A stretch of DNA of 64,000 nt from NCBI GenBank assembly GCA_016785225.1, contig JAFBJZ010000422.1:4332001-4396000 (forward strand), given 5' to 3'. Positions 38,495 to 51,986 of the stretch are shown here, piece after piece. This stretch comes from Psettodes erumei. Taxonomy: Eukaryota > Chordata > Actinopteri > Pleuronectiformes > Psettodidae. Each line of letters opens with the position of its first letter. Position 1 is the first letter of the stretch. A program made the translations under genes and the position numbers. A model generated the notes under the pieces. That model saw only the letters and a list, made by a program, of their open reading frames with translations. It did no database searches and had not been told where the DNA came from.

Positions 38495-41400
38495 CTCTGC
38501 TCAAGGATGGAGAGCCATTCATATGCACGTGCTATGGACAGGTTGGGATCATTTAACTGTGATGCTTCGACTCTGTTGAGGGTTCGGGAAATTCCCCTCT
38601 GCAACCACAGGTTATGTTCTGTGAGGATTTGTACTGCATTGCATCTGAGAAGAAAAACTGTGCTGGTGATATAAAAAGGACTAAAAATCTGCCTCTGAAA
38701 ATACGTGGGGGGTTGTAAAATGTATGAAATATTCTTAGGAAAGCAGATTTAAATGATTGTTTACGCAAACACTAGACTGTAAATATTTGAATATTTCAAT
38801 GCTGTGTTTTGGTGCAATGCAGTTTGCTCTCATCTTTGAAACAATCTCTTAATTTTGCATAAATCACTGGCAATTTTAAGGGTCAGGATCATGTATTAGG
38901 GCTAATATTTGACCTAATTCCTGAGCCTGCAATATTTGTTGCTACTAAACAGTGGCTCTTTCTTTCTTCAGCCTCAATTTTAAAAAGCAATATCATCCAT
39001 CCATGACCTCATAAGCATGCTGACAAACAAAGTGCAAATACTACCAGATGCACAGTACAGTTAAGGGATTTTGAAAGTGTGATCAAAGATTTCCAAGGCG
39101 ATGTTATTGAAGTCTCAAGCTCTCATGACAATTACAGCCAATTCCCTCTCTAAGTCCACTCAGCCACTTTAGTCTCCCAGAGTGGAGAGAACTTCTTCCA
39201 ATGTCAGAGTGAAACACTGTATAAAGAGCAAGATTTCATTAATAATCCTTTCAAAGTGAAATGTCTGCCTTTGCAGTTTTAGTATGATCCCACTGACAGT
39301 GGGGGCACACTGCGAGGCCAAGTTGTAATTGGGGTGCTTGAGCCAGCATATAATGCTGCAAGAAAAATGTTTAACATGTTTAAACTTAGCCAAGCACTGT
39401 TCACGTTCTGTAAAGAAATTTATAACCAAACAATACACGGTTCATTGACCAGGTACAGTCGGTTTCCACCATTGACTCTTTTTTCACCACATTGTGTGTT
39501 TTTGTGATTTTGCTCACAGTTACTCTGGCTATACAACAGAGGCAGAGCTGGCCTATAAACACAGAAAGAGACAGTTTTTGAATGTAAGGAGAGTATATTA
39601 TGTGTTTTTTTTAATTCAGAAACAAAAGAAATGATGCTTTCCTGACTGTCATGTCTACATTCTTCAGTAAAGATGAGCACTGCAGTTATATTGTAAAAGC
39701 ATCAGTGAATAGTAGTAACGTGGCTTTGACATGAACCACAAACAGTCTGTCTAATGGGTATACCATACAATTAGTGGAGAATCTCCACTGTAAATATTCT
39801 CTGCGCCAAACTGTCTGGCTCCCCCTGGAAGATCTTTATTAGCTTTAGGTGCCAGCAAGATGTGCATATTGATTTCTAACTGCTTCAACTATCTCACTCC
39901 AAACATCGACATTCTTCTGATAAGTGGGTGAATAAAGAAGCCACTGATATTTAGAGGAGTCCTGACAAGCGGTAAAGATTTTATGATAGGTAGCACTACC
40001 GAAATAAACATGGCTACTAAAATAATGAGGCACTGCACTTGGTTATCCATAAATTTAATTTTTAAAAAAATCTGCTTTCTAAATCTCTTTCTGTATCCCT
40101 CTACAATGCCAACGTTGGACAATTTCATTTAGAAAATTGTAAGGGTTATTTTTTGTACATCCCACAATAATTACTCACTATTCAATGCAACAGTTCTTAG
40201 TCAGAAGAGATTTACTGTCACCCATGATTTCATTATGTGATGCAACAGCCATTCAAAAATCACACAATCAACATGGCCTTTATCTGTCTATTTACTTTGA
40301 TTTTTGTAAATGGAGTTCTTGATGCTCCACCACCCTTCACCCTGAGCCAAATCAATGGTAGTTAACATCATATGATTCATAGCTCCACTGTAAAACTTTA
40401 TCACAGAGGGTACTTAATTAGTTGGAGCTTCCTATTTGTGCTCAAAAGGACACAGCAGAACAGAGGATTTGTCACTTGCCTCACAGATAGTTGGTGAAAA
40501 GTATTGCTAATTAATTATCACTTATTTGCACTGCTGCTCCTTATAAAAATAACCTCCAAATGCAGGTTTTCAAATGATTCCTACAAACATGTATCAGGAT
40601 AGTTATCAGATATTCAGAATGGTATAACTGGGAAATGCATGCTAGAAAATTGAACTGTATGTAAATTCAGTAAGTAAATTTGTCATATTAAAGAAGAACA
40701 TGGTACAGATGTGAAACCGGAAACTCCCTCAGATAAAGGGACTAAGAATATGGATACAGTTTGGTTTCATCACAACAATGACCTGTAGGCAGATGATTCT
40801 GGAGTGACTGTCATAAGTTATTTAGTCTAATAAATCTTGATTTGTTTGGGCAGTTTAAAAGAGGTAAGAACATTCCTGTTAAAGACTGGTACTATTCTAT
40901 ATTCCTGCTTCTCCTGTCAATAGATCCCTTGTATGGACCACAATCAACAATATATTAGGTTATGTACAGCTGGGCACTGTAGTTTTACACTTTACTCAAA
41001 CATTTGTTGGGGATTATTTTCAGCCACAGATGTGGTATGCTTATGTGATATTGACTCAAAATAAAGTACAGATCCTATTATCATGGTAATGAAATGTTAT
41101 CCTTTGCAACAGTGTGGCCCAGTGATTACTTTTTAATAGTTTTTGGATAACAGAGCCACTCCATGGAACAGAGGAATAGGAGTAATATTTGGAAATATAC
41201 TACACTATATCTGGCACTCTAATTCAATAGAGGCTGTCCTTCTGCTCTGTAGGGCCTTGTCACTTGTATGAATTCTATGTTTGTTGCAGCATGTTGAAGT
41301 GGGATTTATCCAACCACAGTGAAACTTTAGTTAACCAAGTGTCGCTGCAGGATGAATCATACTGTCATCATCATACATCAGATGAATCTTATTTGACCAT

Positions 41401-44400
41401 GTGTTTCACCTTTCCATGTGGATTCCAGATTCAAATACCCTTTAATGGTATTTTCTATGCCTTTCCATACATAATTGTAAAATAATGTTTGCTTTAGAAC
41501 ACCTGATAAGCAAAACAAATTGCAAAGATCAAAAAAATGGAACAAATAGTGAATAGAATAAATATAATATATGTAGTGGTAAAATGGCTATACACACTAA
41601 ATAAATTATGTTTAGCCCTGAAGTGCAAAGATCACATTAACACTCTGACTGCCATGGGGAAAAAGCTGCACGGACTGTACCTTCTCCCTGTCTGCATGAG
41701 GGAGGTATTACAGTGTGTGCCAAAGTGGTCAACTGACCAACTGCCAGAACATCATTTCAATGCATATTGAGAGGAGGAGAATGAAACTATTTATTGCGAC
41801 TTCTTGCGTGACTCTGTCTTTCTCCTTTCCTTGTTCTGGCCTAGTATTTTCCAAAACTGTTCCTAATGGTATTTATAATCTGTACAATACTGTGAAGGAA
41901 CCACAGAAACCCACACTATGCTCTTATGAAAAAGCATCTGAGAAATGAACTGTCACGTTCTTTTCACCATATGACTATTACAGACACACAAACTCGCAGA
42001 ATCTTCAGAGAAGATCTACAATTAAATATGGAAGATTTGAATGAAATGTGCACACTAATACAAAGAAAACCCTATCATGATGCCACTGGTACCACAGTGA
42101 CACATCTGAGTGCAGAGAAAAGGCAATTTAAATGAGGGGCTCATAAATGTTAAAATGTAGAACTATCCTTCAGTCAGTGAATGTTTAATTCAAGTTCCTG
42201 AAGTGTTTTTTTTTCTTCATAGTCAGAGTCATCAGACGATTCTGGGTCAATACTTGCCTCCAGCGGTAGAATTTTTGCCATATTTAATGACATGAAAAAA
42301 TTGCTTTAACCAAAAAAGGGCTCAGTGGTCCAAATTTTTCTTTGATATGGCCACATGCTGTGGGGTCCACCTGAATCACTCATGATCAAATACATATACA
42401 CTGTACACAAATGCACATTTCAGTTCTATTTGTTAATTCTTCAGTTGATTTCATCAATCACCAGCTCTACTCCTATCTTTCATGATAAGCAGTCATTGGT
42501 GCAGGTTCCATTGTTTTTCAAAGTGGTTGCCTCACAACAGTATTGCCAGGACTTTGATCTGACTTTCCCAAACAAACCAACATCGGCTTCTTGCCTGAGA
42601 CCAGTGAAGCAACCCAAAATAATAAAATGACATAATTTGATCAAGAGACACACCATGTCTGAAGGGGTGATAATATTGAAACCATAGTTAAATTATGCAA
42701 TAATTGATCTGTGAAACTATCTATTACTGCTATCTACAAGCAACTACATGAGACATTACAATTGTGACAAGCACCAATCCAAATACTGCACAAGTCCAGT
42801 TGATGATGAGACCCTTGAATGATCAAATACTTGGCTTGAATCCTTTTTTTTCCAGATGTGATCCACTATAAATCACAGTCATATTTCCACCCCCTGTCAA
42901 ACAAAATGCACATGTAATTTTCTGTCAGACTGTCAGATGTATCAGTCTGGAACTGGTGCTTTCTTGTACTGACATGTCACGATGTTATCTATGACAATTT
43001 TAAAATAATTTGATCAAATGCGCAATTTGTAAGATGTATCTTTAAGTCTACCATAACACCTACCTGATGTTTTTCTCATTTAATAGTTTATACACATGCT
43101 CAACTGTTCAATAAAGCATTTATTTTATGGTTGAAAAGAGGTAAACTTTTCACAGATCAAAAGAATTTCCTTTCACTCCTCAGTCTGTTTGATCAAGCTG
43201 TCAGATACCACAGTCATCATATTCTGGCAACCTGCAGAGAACTTTAGGAAACACTTTATCTTATGGGTCTCTGTGTATCTCATTTATTTTGTAGTGCTTA
43301 ATCCTGAAAACAATTAAGGAATTACTTATGCATGCTAGACATTTAACATTACATTAAGAAAAGACAAATTTGAAATTTTAACATGTTGAGCTGACCTCCT
43401 GACTAAAAGACTCTCTGTATTACACTGACATTAATGTTACATTTGATCTATTGTGTTAACGACTTAACACAGTGTTCCACAATGTTATAATTAACAACTT
43501 ACACAGTCCTTTCAAGGAAGATGCCTAAAAAATGCATACCACTTCCTCTCTATTATTATTATTACGTAAAATTTAAATAAGCATTACAAAAAATATTTTC
43601 TTTTGTATCACGATAACAGAATATCTTTATCTGTATTAGGAATACAATTATATTGTTTAATGCTGGCAAAGGAGAACTATCAGGTTTTAACATTCAAACT
43701 CAGAGCCTCCTAATGCTGTGCTCTCTGCTTGCTTTTCTGTGGGTTTTTCCTGTCAGCACACATATATCCAAAATGTAAAATAACTCTTTACAGTAAAAAT
43801 CTGACTGATACAACACTTGTAATTCAGCTTATGTGAAGGCTTTTGCTATACTTTTGGGTAGGTGTTTTCTGTCCAATATACCACAATACTAAAGTCCTGT
43901 GTTTTGCAGAAGGAAATGGATTTCTTTACATAACATACATGACATAATGACATAATGGTAGATTGTTGGGAGATTAACTTTATCAGAAGAAATTCATGAA
44001 ATTAATCAGTTAAATTAAGGAAAAAATTAGGGAAGTTTACAACAACAACATACAAACAAAAAAGAATTTTACCACTTACCAGATTTGTAATGCGAAAAGA
44101 GAACCAAAAGGACAAAATTTTTCATCCCACGTTAGTTATATTTGAATAATTTAGTTTCTAATTTATTGCCAAGCAGTTATTCTAAGCCATGGATATTAAG
44201 GTCGAAATATACTTTCAATAACTTTTTAAGTAATGGATCTTATTTATGTATAATTACAAAACTCATAGCTCATTTATTTGTAAATATCACCAGTGTTCAC
44301 CATTTGTTGCTCCCCACAAAGCTAATATGAATGCATCATCATTTACAGAGTTAAGATAAGGGAGATAATTTTCTCACCTACAACACTCTTTACTGTTTCA

Positions 44401-44635
44401 TGACAATCATCTAAGTGTGAAAAGTCGTATTATCATTATTATGATTAGCAAGGTTACAGTTCATGTCACCAATGGCTGTGGAATCCACCATGGAAGTCTT
44501 ATTGCAAACGGAGCAAAAGTATCCAGTACCAGTAGACATGATCACTGACATTTAAAGCCTACTGTATCTCATCTGACATGTTTGCATATACTTACACACA
44601 AGTCTTTTGGTGATTGCTGGCATAGGTGCCTCCTG

Positions 44636-45390
44636 TTAACCTTCAGGTCCTCTGAGGTGACCACCACACTCATCAACAGAGCCCAAGAGATATGAAGGCG
44701 CAGACTCAAAAAAGCATGGGTGCTGTTTCTGATCTGTTCTGTGTGCCTTGTCCTCACATTGTTGGTGAGCAAGGTCATATGCTGCCAACTCAGTGGCCTG
44801 ATTGGCATGGAAACCAGACAGTCTTTTGGGGAGGAATGAGGAGTTCCTGCACATGCACACTTGGCTCACGAACAAGGTGGGGAGCTTACCCACATTCTTT
44901 GCCGAGGCTTTAGGAAGAAGAAAGGCCATTTTGGCAGAGAGCCCCTTTGACTAAGGCTTCCCCTAAGGTTCAAAAGGGAGTAGACAAAGAGCTTCCAGCA
45001 CTCAAAACTTGGCGTCAGTACAGATCCAACAGTGGAACTCATAAGGCTTCTACCACTGAGTCCCCTTTAGAAAACAGATAAGACATCTTCGAGACCACAG
45101 AGTTTGGTTTCACACTCCACCATGTGGGCCTGATGGTAGCCACATGTACAGTACCTTAGAGGTAGAGGTTAATCTATTACCATCCAGCAGAGAGTGCAAA
45201 AACTGGAAAATGATTATCCAACTCTCAGGAGCATGTCCAACTATTTAGAGGCCAAAGGCACAGACGTAGGGAGCCTGGGTCTGGATGAAAGGTTGCCTTT
45301 TCTGTGAGAGAGCAGTTTCAGCCTCACAGGGAGGTACAATCGTTCAGAGGGAAAAGGCACATGTAATAAAGGAAACCAACCCAGGCTAGC
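44636..45390 (-). mobile_element. DIRS-like retroelement relic (tyrosine recombinase region)
   Basis: Read on the minus strand, conserved pieces of fish DIRS-type elements occur in order but in shifting frames. At about 45350-45300 LYLPVRLKLLSH fits 'W.IPVRRDLLSQ'. At about 45300-45240 TFHPDPGSLRLCLWPLNS fits the 'HP.PE...L.VWPL.G' stretch before the recombinase. At about 45207-45160 FLHSLLDG...STSKV fits the N-terminal 'FLQ.LLD.GLSPSTLKVY'. At about 45155-45061 VHVATIRP...SYLFSKG fits 'VYVAAI...FLKGA'. At 44929-44800 KASAKNVGKLPTLFVS and FLPKRLSGFHANQA fit 'T.AKRVGDL.ALSV' and 'F.PKV...FH.NQ'. Stops and frameshifts are present and the terminal recombinase residues (R-H-R-Y) are not recognisable, so it is inactive. 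No terminal repeats were found. Confidence 0.75.
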
Positions 45391-45399
45391 AACAATCTG

Positions 45400-48300
45400 T
45401 TTCTTTGTCAGTCTCTAATGCAATCAGAAAACACTATGGCCTCTTAAAGACTATTGCTATGATAAACCCATTCAGGTGGTTAGCAAGAAGTACAAGTGCA
45501 TCTCTGCGATATTTCACTCTTCAACGGATGTTTAAAAATTGTACTTGGTAGTAGAATGGTTGCTAATTATTTTGAGGCACAAATGAATATTTTCAAGATT
45601 ACCCTGACAAGTGAATGAGACAGTCCATGTAACTCACATATTGTTAAGATGCACAAGATATCCACAACCAAATAATCAGTTATGTCATTGACTCTTTACA
45701 GCAGCAGCAACACACATTCTGAATACACGAGATTCAATGACCTCCATGATAATTCATGCCATCAGATCATTTTAAAGGGACTGCAGCAACAGTGGTTTCA
45801 CACAGAAGTTACAAAGTTCAGACATCTGAATGACATCTGTATGATGTCTTCCTGGGCCACCTGTGACCTTTATAAATTCTTGACCCGCATGTGGGCAGAA
45901 GATGGATTATATATATTAGTATAGGGTATGTCTGATATGCAGAGGTTACTGCTTTTCAGGGCTACTATATGAATCTTCATTAAGCATCACATCATCCAAA
46001 TTAAATGACAGCATACATCATTTGCCTATGTTCTCCACAAGTATTTCTGATATGACAATTTCAATTCACCATGTTTTTTTTTGACAAGTGTAACTTCAAT
46101 GCTCTAATAGTCTTAGTAATAAAATACTTAGAATTAACTAAATTGACACCACTACGTGAAGCAACAGGCCCCCCAACTCCTTGCTGAGGGACAGACAAGG
46201 GGTATACATTATACATACACTACCAATAAAAGAGCATAAAAAGCCGTTAATGTGCATTCAGGCATAGGCGGCACACACAGATTGTAGTCAGAGATGGGAG
46301 TGCTGTAATGCAATGGAATAATATACCATTAAATAATAATGCTGAGCACTGTAATGGAAATGCGTGCAGGCTAAAGTGCCATACTATAAAGGTTTGGGCA
46401 AACACTGAAGTAGTGTAGGAATGTGTAAAAAGCCTTGCAAATAATAAATCAAGCAGAATACACAGACACAGTAGAACTCTTTCTTTATACTTTCTTCCCT
46501 GTTTTTAAAAGGACTTGTACTCTTCAACCTCTGGCTTATTTTCATAGTTTTCACAATCATGATTGTTTTCATTTCAATGTGCAAAAGCACTCAGCTGAAG
46601 GGAATACTGTTCTCCAATACACACTTACAGGGTCAATGCAAACTCCCAACAGATGAACCCAAAAAGCTATTAAAACAAACCCTTTCACTGCCATAAGATT
46701 CAAGGTTGTAGTGAGAGTACTGCAGTGGAAAAGCAGCGAGTGAAACTGCTTCACATCCAACACATTGGTACAGATATACAAATAATTTATAATTTCCACT
46801 TGTAACACTTGTATATTGTGTATTTGTTTTTACCAAATGCCGTCCATTGTACCCTTATAATTCATATCCTGACGCCATTAAGTTTTTCTATCTATGTACT
46901 TGTGCTTCATCACAGCTGCACAGATGTGTTCTAATTTGTTGTTGTTGACGTCAAGCCAAACTCTGACACTGATCTGAGCAGCTATCTGATGAAAGATCTA
47001 TTGTCACATAATTTAATTTATGTTAGAGGAACGTGTTATTTCTGTGCATAACATGCAACCTGCAGCTGAGATTCTGTGCTTGTTTGAATTGTTACCATGA
47101 ATCGCTTCCATTCCCCATCAGCACAGAAAACACCCAAGAGACATCTATGCGGCTATCAGGCTATTGCTACTACATAATAAAGTTGAACAGCAAGAACAAC
47201 TTAGATAATGAAATGATGATGAATCTGTCATAAACTTAAATTGCCTGCCTACAGTTCTCAGTGGTTAAATTTTGTCCAAATGAAATAAATGGGCACAGAC
47301 TAAAATTTGAACACATTTGGATCAATTTGTATTAAAGCTGCACAGCTCACAGTCAAGTGTCATCTAAGGAATTAGTCCTTGGGCTTGTCACAATACAGTT
47401 TAACTACCTGAAGGTAAAATAACTATCTATGAAGACACTATAGACATACAGTTATATCATAAACCACATATCTCACACATTATAATCTTAATATATTCTC
47501 TAGTAAGAAGGTTTAACAGAAAACTCTCCTGTCTCATTTTTGGGCAAAATTAGTTGACGTGAAGGCAAAGAAATGCTATGTATGACTATGTAAATTACAG
47601 TTCACTTATGCAAATATGTAAGCTAGCAAGAGAGATTGTGCAAGATGATTTTTTCCTCTGCTGCTTTACTGAGTCACGTACCATGAAGCTGCATAAGTTT
47701 AAAAACTACTGCAACAACTTGGGGAGAGGGGTCGTCACAAGATCTTAGTTCTTGTGCCTGACTCCTCCACTTTTTTAACATTTCCCTCCAAGGACTAAAT
47801 CCTTTTGGCTTGGTCTAATTTATTACTGCTCTAACTCTGTCCCAGTATATCACGGAAGTGAGAGGTTTATTTTTTATTTTCCCTGCATTTGAAAAAGGGA
47901 GCTGTGATGCAGCATGGCAGAGCCCTTTATGAAAACCAGCAGAAATGACATGTTCTTCCTGGAGCAGAGAGGGAGATTTCTCAAATTTCCTGTAAGCATT
48001 CGCCACTTTATAACTCTGTAATGTATGCTAAGCTGTGTCTTTATGAAGGCAGTATTAATGGGTGGGGTCTGTGTAACTGCCTTAAACAAGGGATTAGCCT
48101 GTCGCTGATGAGTCGGGGCTCTGTGATGGGATTATTTACATTGCTCTGGTGGTAGGGCGCAGGTGTCATTAGAAATACAAATCCCCTAATAAATTTCTAA
48201 AAATGGGGGGAGTTTCTGAAGTAAGGTTTGGATTGCAGAGAGCGCTGCCTGGAACAATGACTGTCATCTGCAGTCTCTCAGAATTTGGAGCGTTAATCTG

Positions 48301-49010
48301 GATATATTACGAAGTTTAGAGTTAAAAAGTTTTGCTTCACTTTGTCACCACAGTATTTCTTGATTGGCTGAAGAGTGAATCAACAATGCTCTAATCAGAC
48401 AAAATAATAGCTTATGCTTCAGATGCTGTGAGTGGCTGAAGCACCTGGGTTATAAACACATGCTGGGTAAATACAGTAATCCGATCAAAGGACCCCAAGT
48501 CCTTTTCCTGTTCTCATAATTCCTTGCTTTTAGCCAGGCGCTGGTTTAGCATCACCTCCCTTGCCTAAATGCATATATTAACATTCCTTTAATCCTTAAC
48601 AGAGGGGTTACAATAACACATGGACATGTTACAGAGAGCACTCATCCCTTTCTTAAGATTAAGCATCATCGCCTTGACTAATTATATCCTGTCTGTCCAG
48701 TAATTAGATATAATTGAGCAACCTTTATGAGATAAGCATATTTATTGGTTGCATCATGAGCTCATATTACAACAATTAATCCATCTGTTACCAATGCTCA
48801 CAGCTGAAGGCAGTGTTTGTTTTATCACTCTGGTTAACATCCACATCACATAGCAACATAAAATCAACAGAAATAAAAGTTGTTGGTTTTTGTCTTTTGT
48901 TTTTTTTTCCTATGCACATCATTAACAACATAGCAAAGAAAATACTCTTAGGTATAAATTTCCTGCTTGACTCCAGGTCAAATCAGCTATGAAGAAAAGT
49001 TTGTTAACAC
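45400..49010. other. No gene recognised
   Basis: AT-rich with frames up to 80 codons. The block 47880-48300 is single-copy-looking and of mixed composition (for example GGGATTAGCCTGTCGCTGATG, then GGTAGGGCGCAGGTGTCATT) and is one of the better candidates for a conserved non-coding element. A stretch near 46200 (CATACACTACCAATAAAAG) weakly recalls a Tc1 terminal repeat but is isolated. Confidence 0.45.
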
Positions 49011-49013
49011 ATA

Positions 49014-49244
49014 CAGGGCTGTTGCTGATTAACAGATAAGTCAGCGGTATAAAATGGCAAAAAATAGTGAAAACTTTTCCAATCCAAGGAAATGTCTTTA
49101 TAGGTTTGGTTTACTGCCAACAATAGATAAAACCCCAAAATATCCGATTTAAAACTGAACAAATGACTAATCCATTGACAGAGTAGTTGCACATAGATTT
49201 TTGTTGATCTACTTATCAATTTATCAACTAATTGTTCAGCTCTA
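49014..49244. mobile_element. Non-autonomous DNA transposon relic (fish-type, 'GGGCTGNNNC...CAGCTCTA' ends)
   Basis: The left end CAGGGCTGTTGCTGATTAAC is followed by TATAAAATGGCAAAAAATAG and TGAAAA. Further in come CCAACAATAG...AAAACCCCAAAATAT, then TTGTTGATCTACTTATCAAT and the right end CAACTAATTGTTCAGCTCTA. This is the layout of a very common fish non-autonomous element: 'GGGCTGCAAC.AACGATTA', 'TATAAAATGTCAGAAAATAGTGAAAA', 'CCAACAGTCCAAAACCCAAA', 'TCGACTAATCGTTTCAGCTCTA'. The copy is shortened inside and well diverged. It encodes nothing; a 71-codon frame across it is spurious. Confidence 0.7.
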
Positions 49245-50696
49245 AAAACACCAACAACTTTAAAATGCTATTAATTATATTGTTTAGGACCCAATTGAGG
49301 TTTTGCATGCTAACTCCTTTCTTAGAATCATAACACATTTCACCACTCACTTGTTTGCTTATTTGTTAATATGTTCGACCAGCTTTAATGTGAGACACTC
49401 ACACCCACCACAGGATTGCATAGAGAAGGCTTAGCGACAAGACTCAAGCCTCATGTATAAAAAGTAGTTTCACGCTGACATTAAGTGTTCTTATTAAGCT
49501 TAAGGAAATCACAGCTTATTGAAAATAAATGTTGATGGGGTGCAGAAAATAAAAAAAAAAAAACACCTAACCCTCAAGGAAGGAAAAAGTTTATTTAAAA
49601 AAATGCAGAGTTCGGTGAAAACATAAATTGCGCCAACAGCTCTTGTTGTGTTTGTGCAGCATTTCTTCACTGTTCTCAGTCCAAATGGGGTTCATAACTC
49701 AGAAAGACACAGTGGGAAAATAAATACACTTCACAGGGGTGAATGGTAGCTCATGTACTGTAGAAAATTGAAGGTGGGATATCAGTGTGTTTGGCAGGTA
49801 ATTTAGCACTTTGTATACAGTGTCAAACCTCACTGTGAGATGAGCTCAGATGTCAGTGTTGTAAGAGTTTTCCGCTTGCAGCTCATGTGTTATTAACTTC
49901 AAGTTTGCAGCTTTGGGACATTTTGTCATTTGCACCAGTTGATTTAGATCAAGCTGTCACTGATCACAGCAACTAAATTTACCTATTAGAGCCCTGATGA
50001 TCAGAATATACTGGAAATCATGCAGACCCAGCCCAAAGATCATTCAGGATTTCAGATTCATGTTTCAGAATACAAATGTACTCTTTTTCATCATACATAT
50101 CAAATTATCCACAAAAGCTTGCATTAATCAAACGTCCAATGATGGGGAGTGAATGGGGAGTTTAATTAAGCTCTACTGTGATAAGTGGGACAACCTGGTA
50201 ATTAATCAAATCTGACAGAGGCTCTTATGTGGCCAGTGAAATAATGGGTGGTACAAGTTCACATGTATTGTTGAATTCTCAATTAACATATTATGTTTCC
50301 TGGTTAACTGTAATGAGATTTATCTGATAAACATTTTGCAAGCTGCGTACAGGAAGTGAGATTCATTTCTTATAAAGTTAATTTCATAAAAGCTGCAGAT
50401 ATATTTTTATGAATCATATATTTGCAGAGATAGTAGTTAATATGATAGAAATACGATACATTTAATTTAGTTTCAGACTAATCTGCATTCATTTTTCACT
50501 AATTCAAAATTAAAATGGCAGAATCCTTTAGGATCAAGAAATTGATATTAAGATGTCACCACAAATCACATCATATCTCCTTTGACAGTCAAGTCAGGAA
50601 ACGCTTACTGCATATATTGCCAAAAAAAGAATTGCCAGATCATCACAGGATAGGACTGCTACAGCTACAGATGCTACTGCTATAGAATTGCTACTT

Positions 50697-50733
50697 TCTC
50701 TCTCTCTCTCACCACACACACACACATACACAG
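50697..50733. repeat. (CT)7 then (CA)n compound microsatellite
   Basis: A CT run passes into ACCACACACACACACATACACAG with two interruptions. Confidence 0.9.
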
Positions 50734-51589
50734 ACTCATGAAGAACATTTTCACATCTCTGCAGTCATCAATTTGTCTATTATGGTAAGTGCAACAGAGG
50801 AAAATTGTTTTGTGCAGTCAGACTATGAAAGGGAAGGTTTCCCTGTTATTTATGCGAATGAAATCAGACCTGCAAAAAATAAACACATCAGCCATGTAGT
50901 CCTCTGGTCAAAGGGACATAGTATATACTCTGCAGTCACATCAAACACTTAACAGCCTCCTCCAACTCAAAAGAAACCCAAAAATATTTCTTTGGCAGTT
51001 TGTCATACTTTTGTTTTTATACTCAGACACTATAATTATCCAGTGTTTGTAATTGATAGTTGTTATTCATTGCTTTTGATTTCTTTGTCTTCCACCTCCA
51101 CTTGATGTACATTTAAATATTCTTGCATGCAGGCATGATATTGGGGAACGTGCTGTTGCCTTGACTTAGCTCAGTTTTTTAATACTTTTATTTATATTTT
51201 TATAAGCAAAAACTTCCAATTTTCCACTCTCATTTCTGTTGTGAAATCAGGTAACAGTCACATCTTGTGCCATCATGAAACACCTCGGCACATAATTATT
51301 ATTTTTGTAGTTGTGTTTTTCGACCTAAATATGTGACAGTAATTATGTTACAGCTATCTTATCACAGCTAATAAGATATACATTTACCTATACTATTTAT
51401 CACTGTTTGTGTACCCAGTTTCACAATATTGAAAATTATTTTTAAAAAATATATATACAGTGATATCATTATATGAAATCTGTACCACTGCTCTGAAACT
51501 GCTGTTAGATTAAGAATCCATACTTTTGCAGACATCACTTAATCTATCAAAGCAAATTGTAAAAATAAAAGACAGAAAAACAAGCAGAC

Positions 51590-51590
<1 letters not shown>

Positions 51591-51622
<32 letters not shown>
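51591..51622. repeat. (GATA)8 microsatellite
   Basis: Eight perfect GATA units preceded by GACA. It creates a spurious 'YLSI' run in a minus-strand frame. Confidence 0.97.
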
Positions 51623-51624
<2 letters not shown>

Positions 51625-51960
51625 GTCTTCAGTGGACCTTTAAGTATGAGATTACTCAGTATGTGGTTGCACAAGATGACATTTTTAGAGAGGGAAGGCA
51701 GACGCACTCAAAGTCTCATGAATTGTCTATCCCCCTCTGCGCCTCACTCTTCCTTGATATTGTATCTGTGCAGGCAGTTGCCATAGTAACGTAACTTTAT
51801 TATCCAACTACCCTTTACTACCTTGTGGGAAATATCTTTGTCTGCTTACACTCTAATTATGTTTGTATGAATACTAAGATGGCTCTTGAATAACTACAAG
51901 GTGTTAGACAGCAGTATCACAACAACAACAACAAAAACAAATAAAAAAAATGATGTGTGA

Positions 51961-51986
51961 TGTGTGTGTGTGTGTGTGTGTGTGTG
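51961..51986. repeat. (TG)13 microsatellite
   Basis: Thirteen uninterrupted TG units, following an A-rich stretch with (ACA)n units at 51920-51950. Confidence 0.97.

Larger units (their letters stand above)
34565..44600. other. No gene recognised; long unremarkable stretch
   Basis: About 10 kb with no open frame above 104 codons and no recognisable transposon. Items inside are a (TG)n/(AC)n hairpin at 35886-35921, a (TG)n run at 38476-38494 and a short (ATT)n at 43551-43564. A 62-codon minus-strand frame at 39845-40033 looks mildly protein-like but matches nothing I know. Most of 39000-44600 is strongly AT-rich. Confidence 0.5.

Noticed and set aside
39845..40128. Minus-strand frames (62 and 79 codons) as an exon or transposase piece
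   Set aside because: Mildly protein-like but no family match, no good splice donor and only short.
40780..40800. YADD-like string (GCAGATGATTCT) as a reverse-transcriptase motif
   Set aside because: Preceded by a stop codon, with no neighbouring RT motifs in any frame.
46195..46230. Tc1 terminal repeat (CATACACTACCAATAAAAG)
   Set aside because: Single short similarity without a partner end or transposase sequence nearby.
50758..50778. 20-nt microexon between an AG acceptor and GTAAGT
   Set aside because: Weak acceptor, and a length that would shift the frame; taken as chance.
51789..51832. Fourth LINE tail
   Set aside because: Only a loose resemblance (AACTTTATT...GGGAAAT) without the tandem tail seen in the others.
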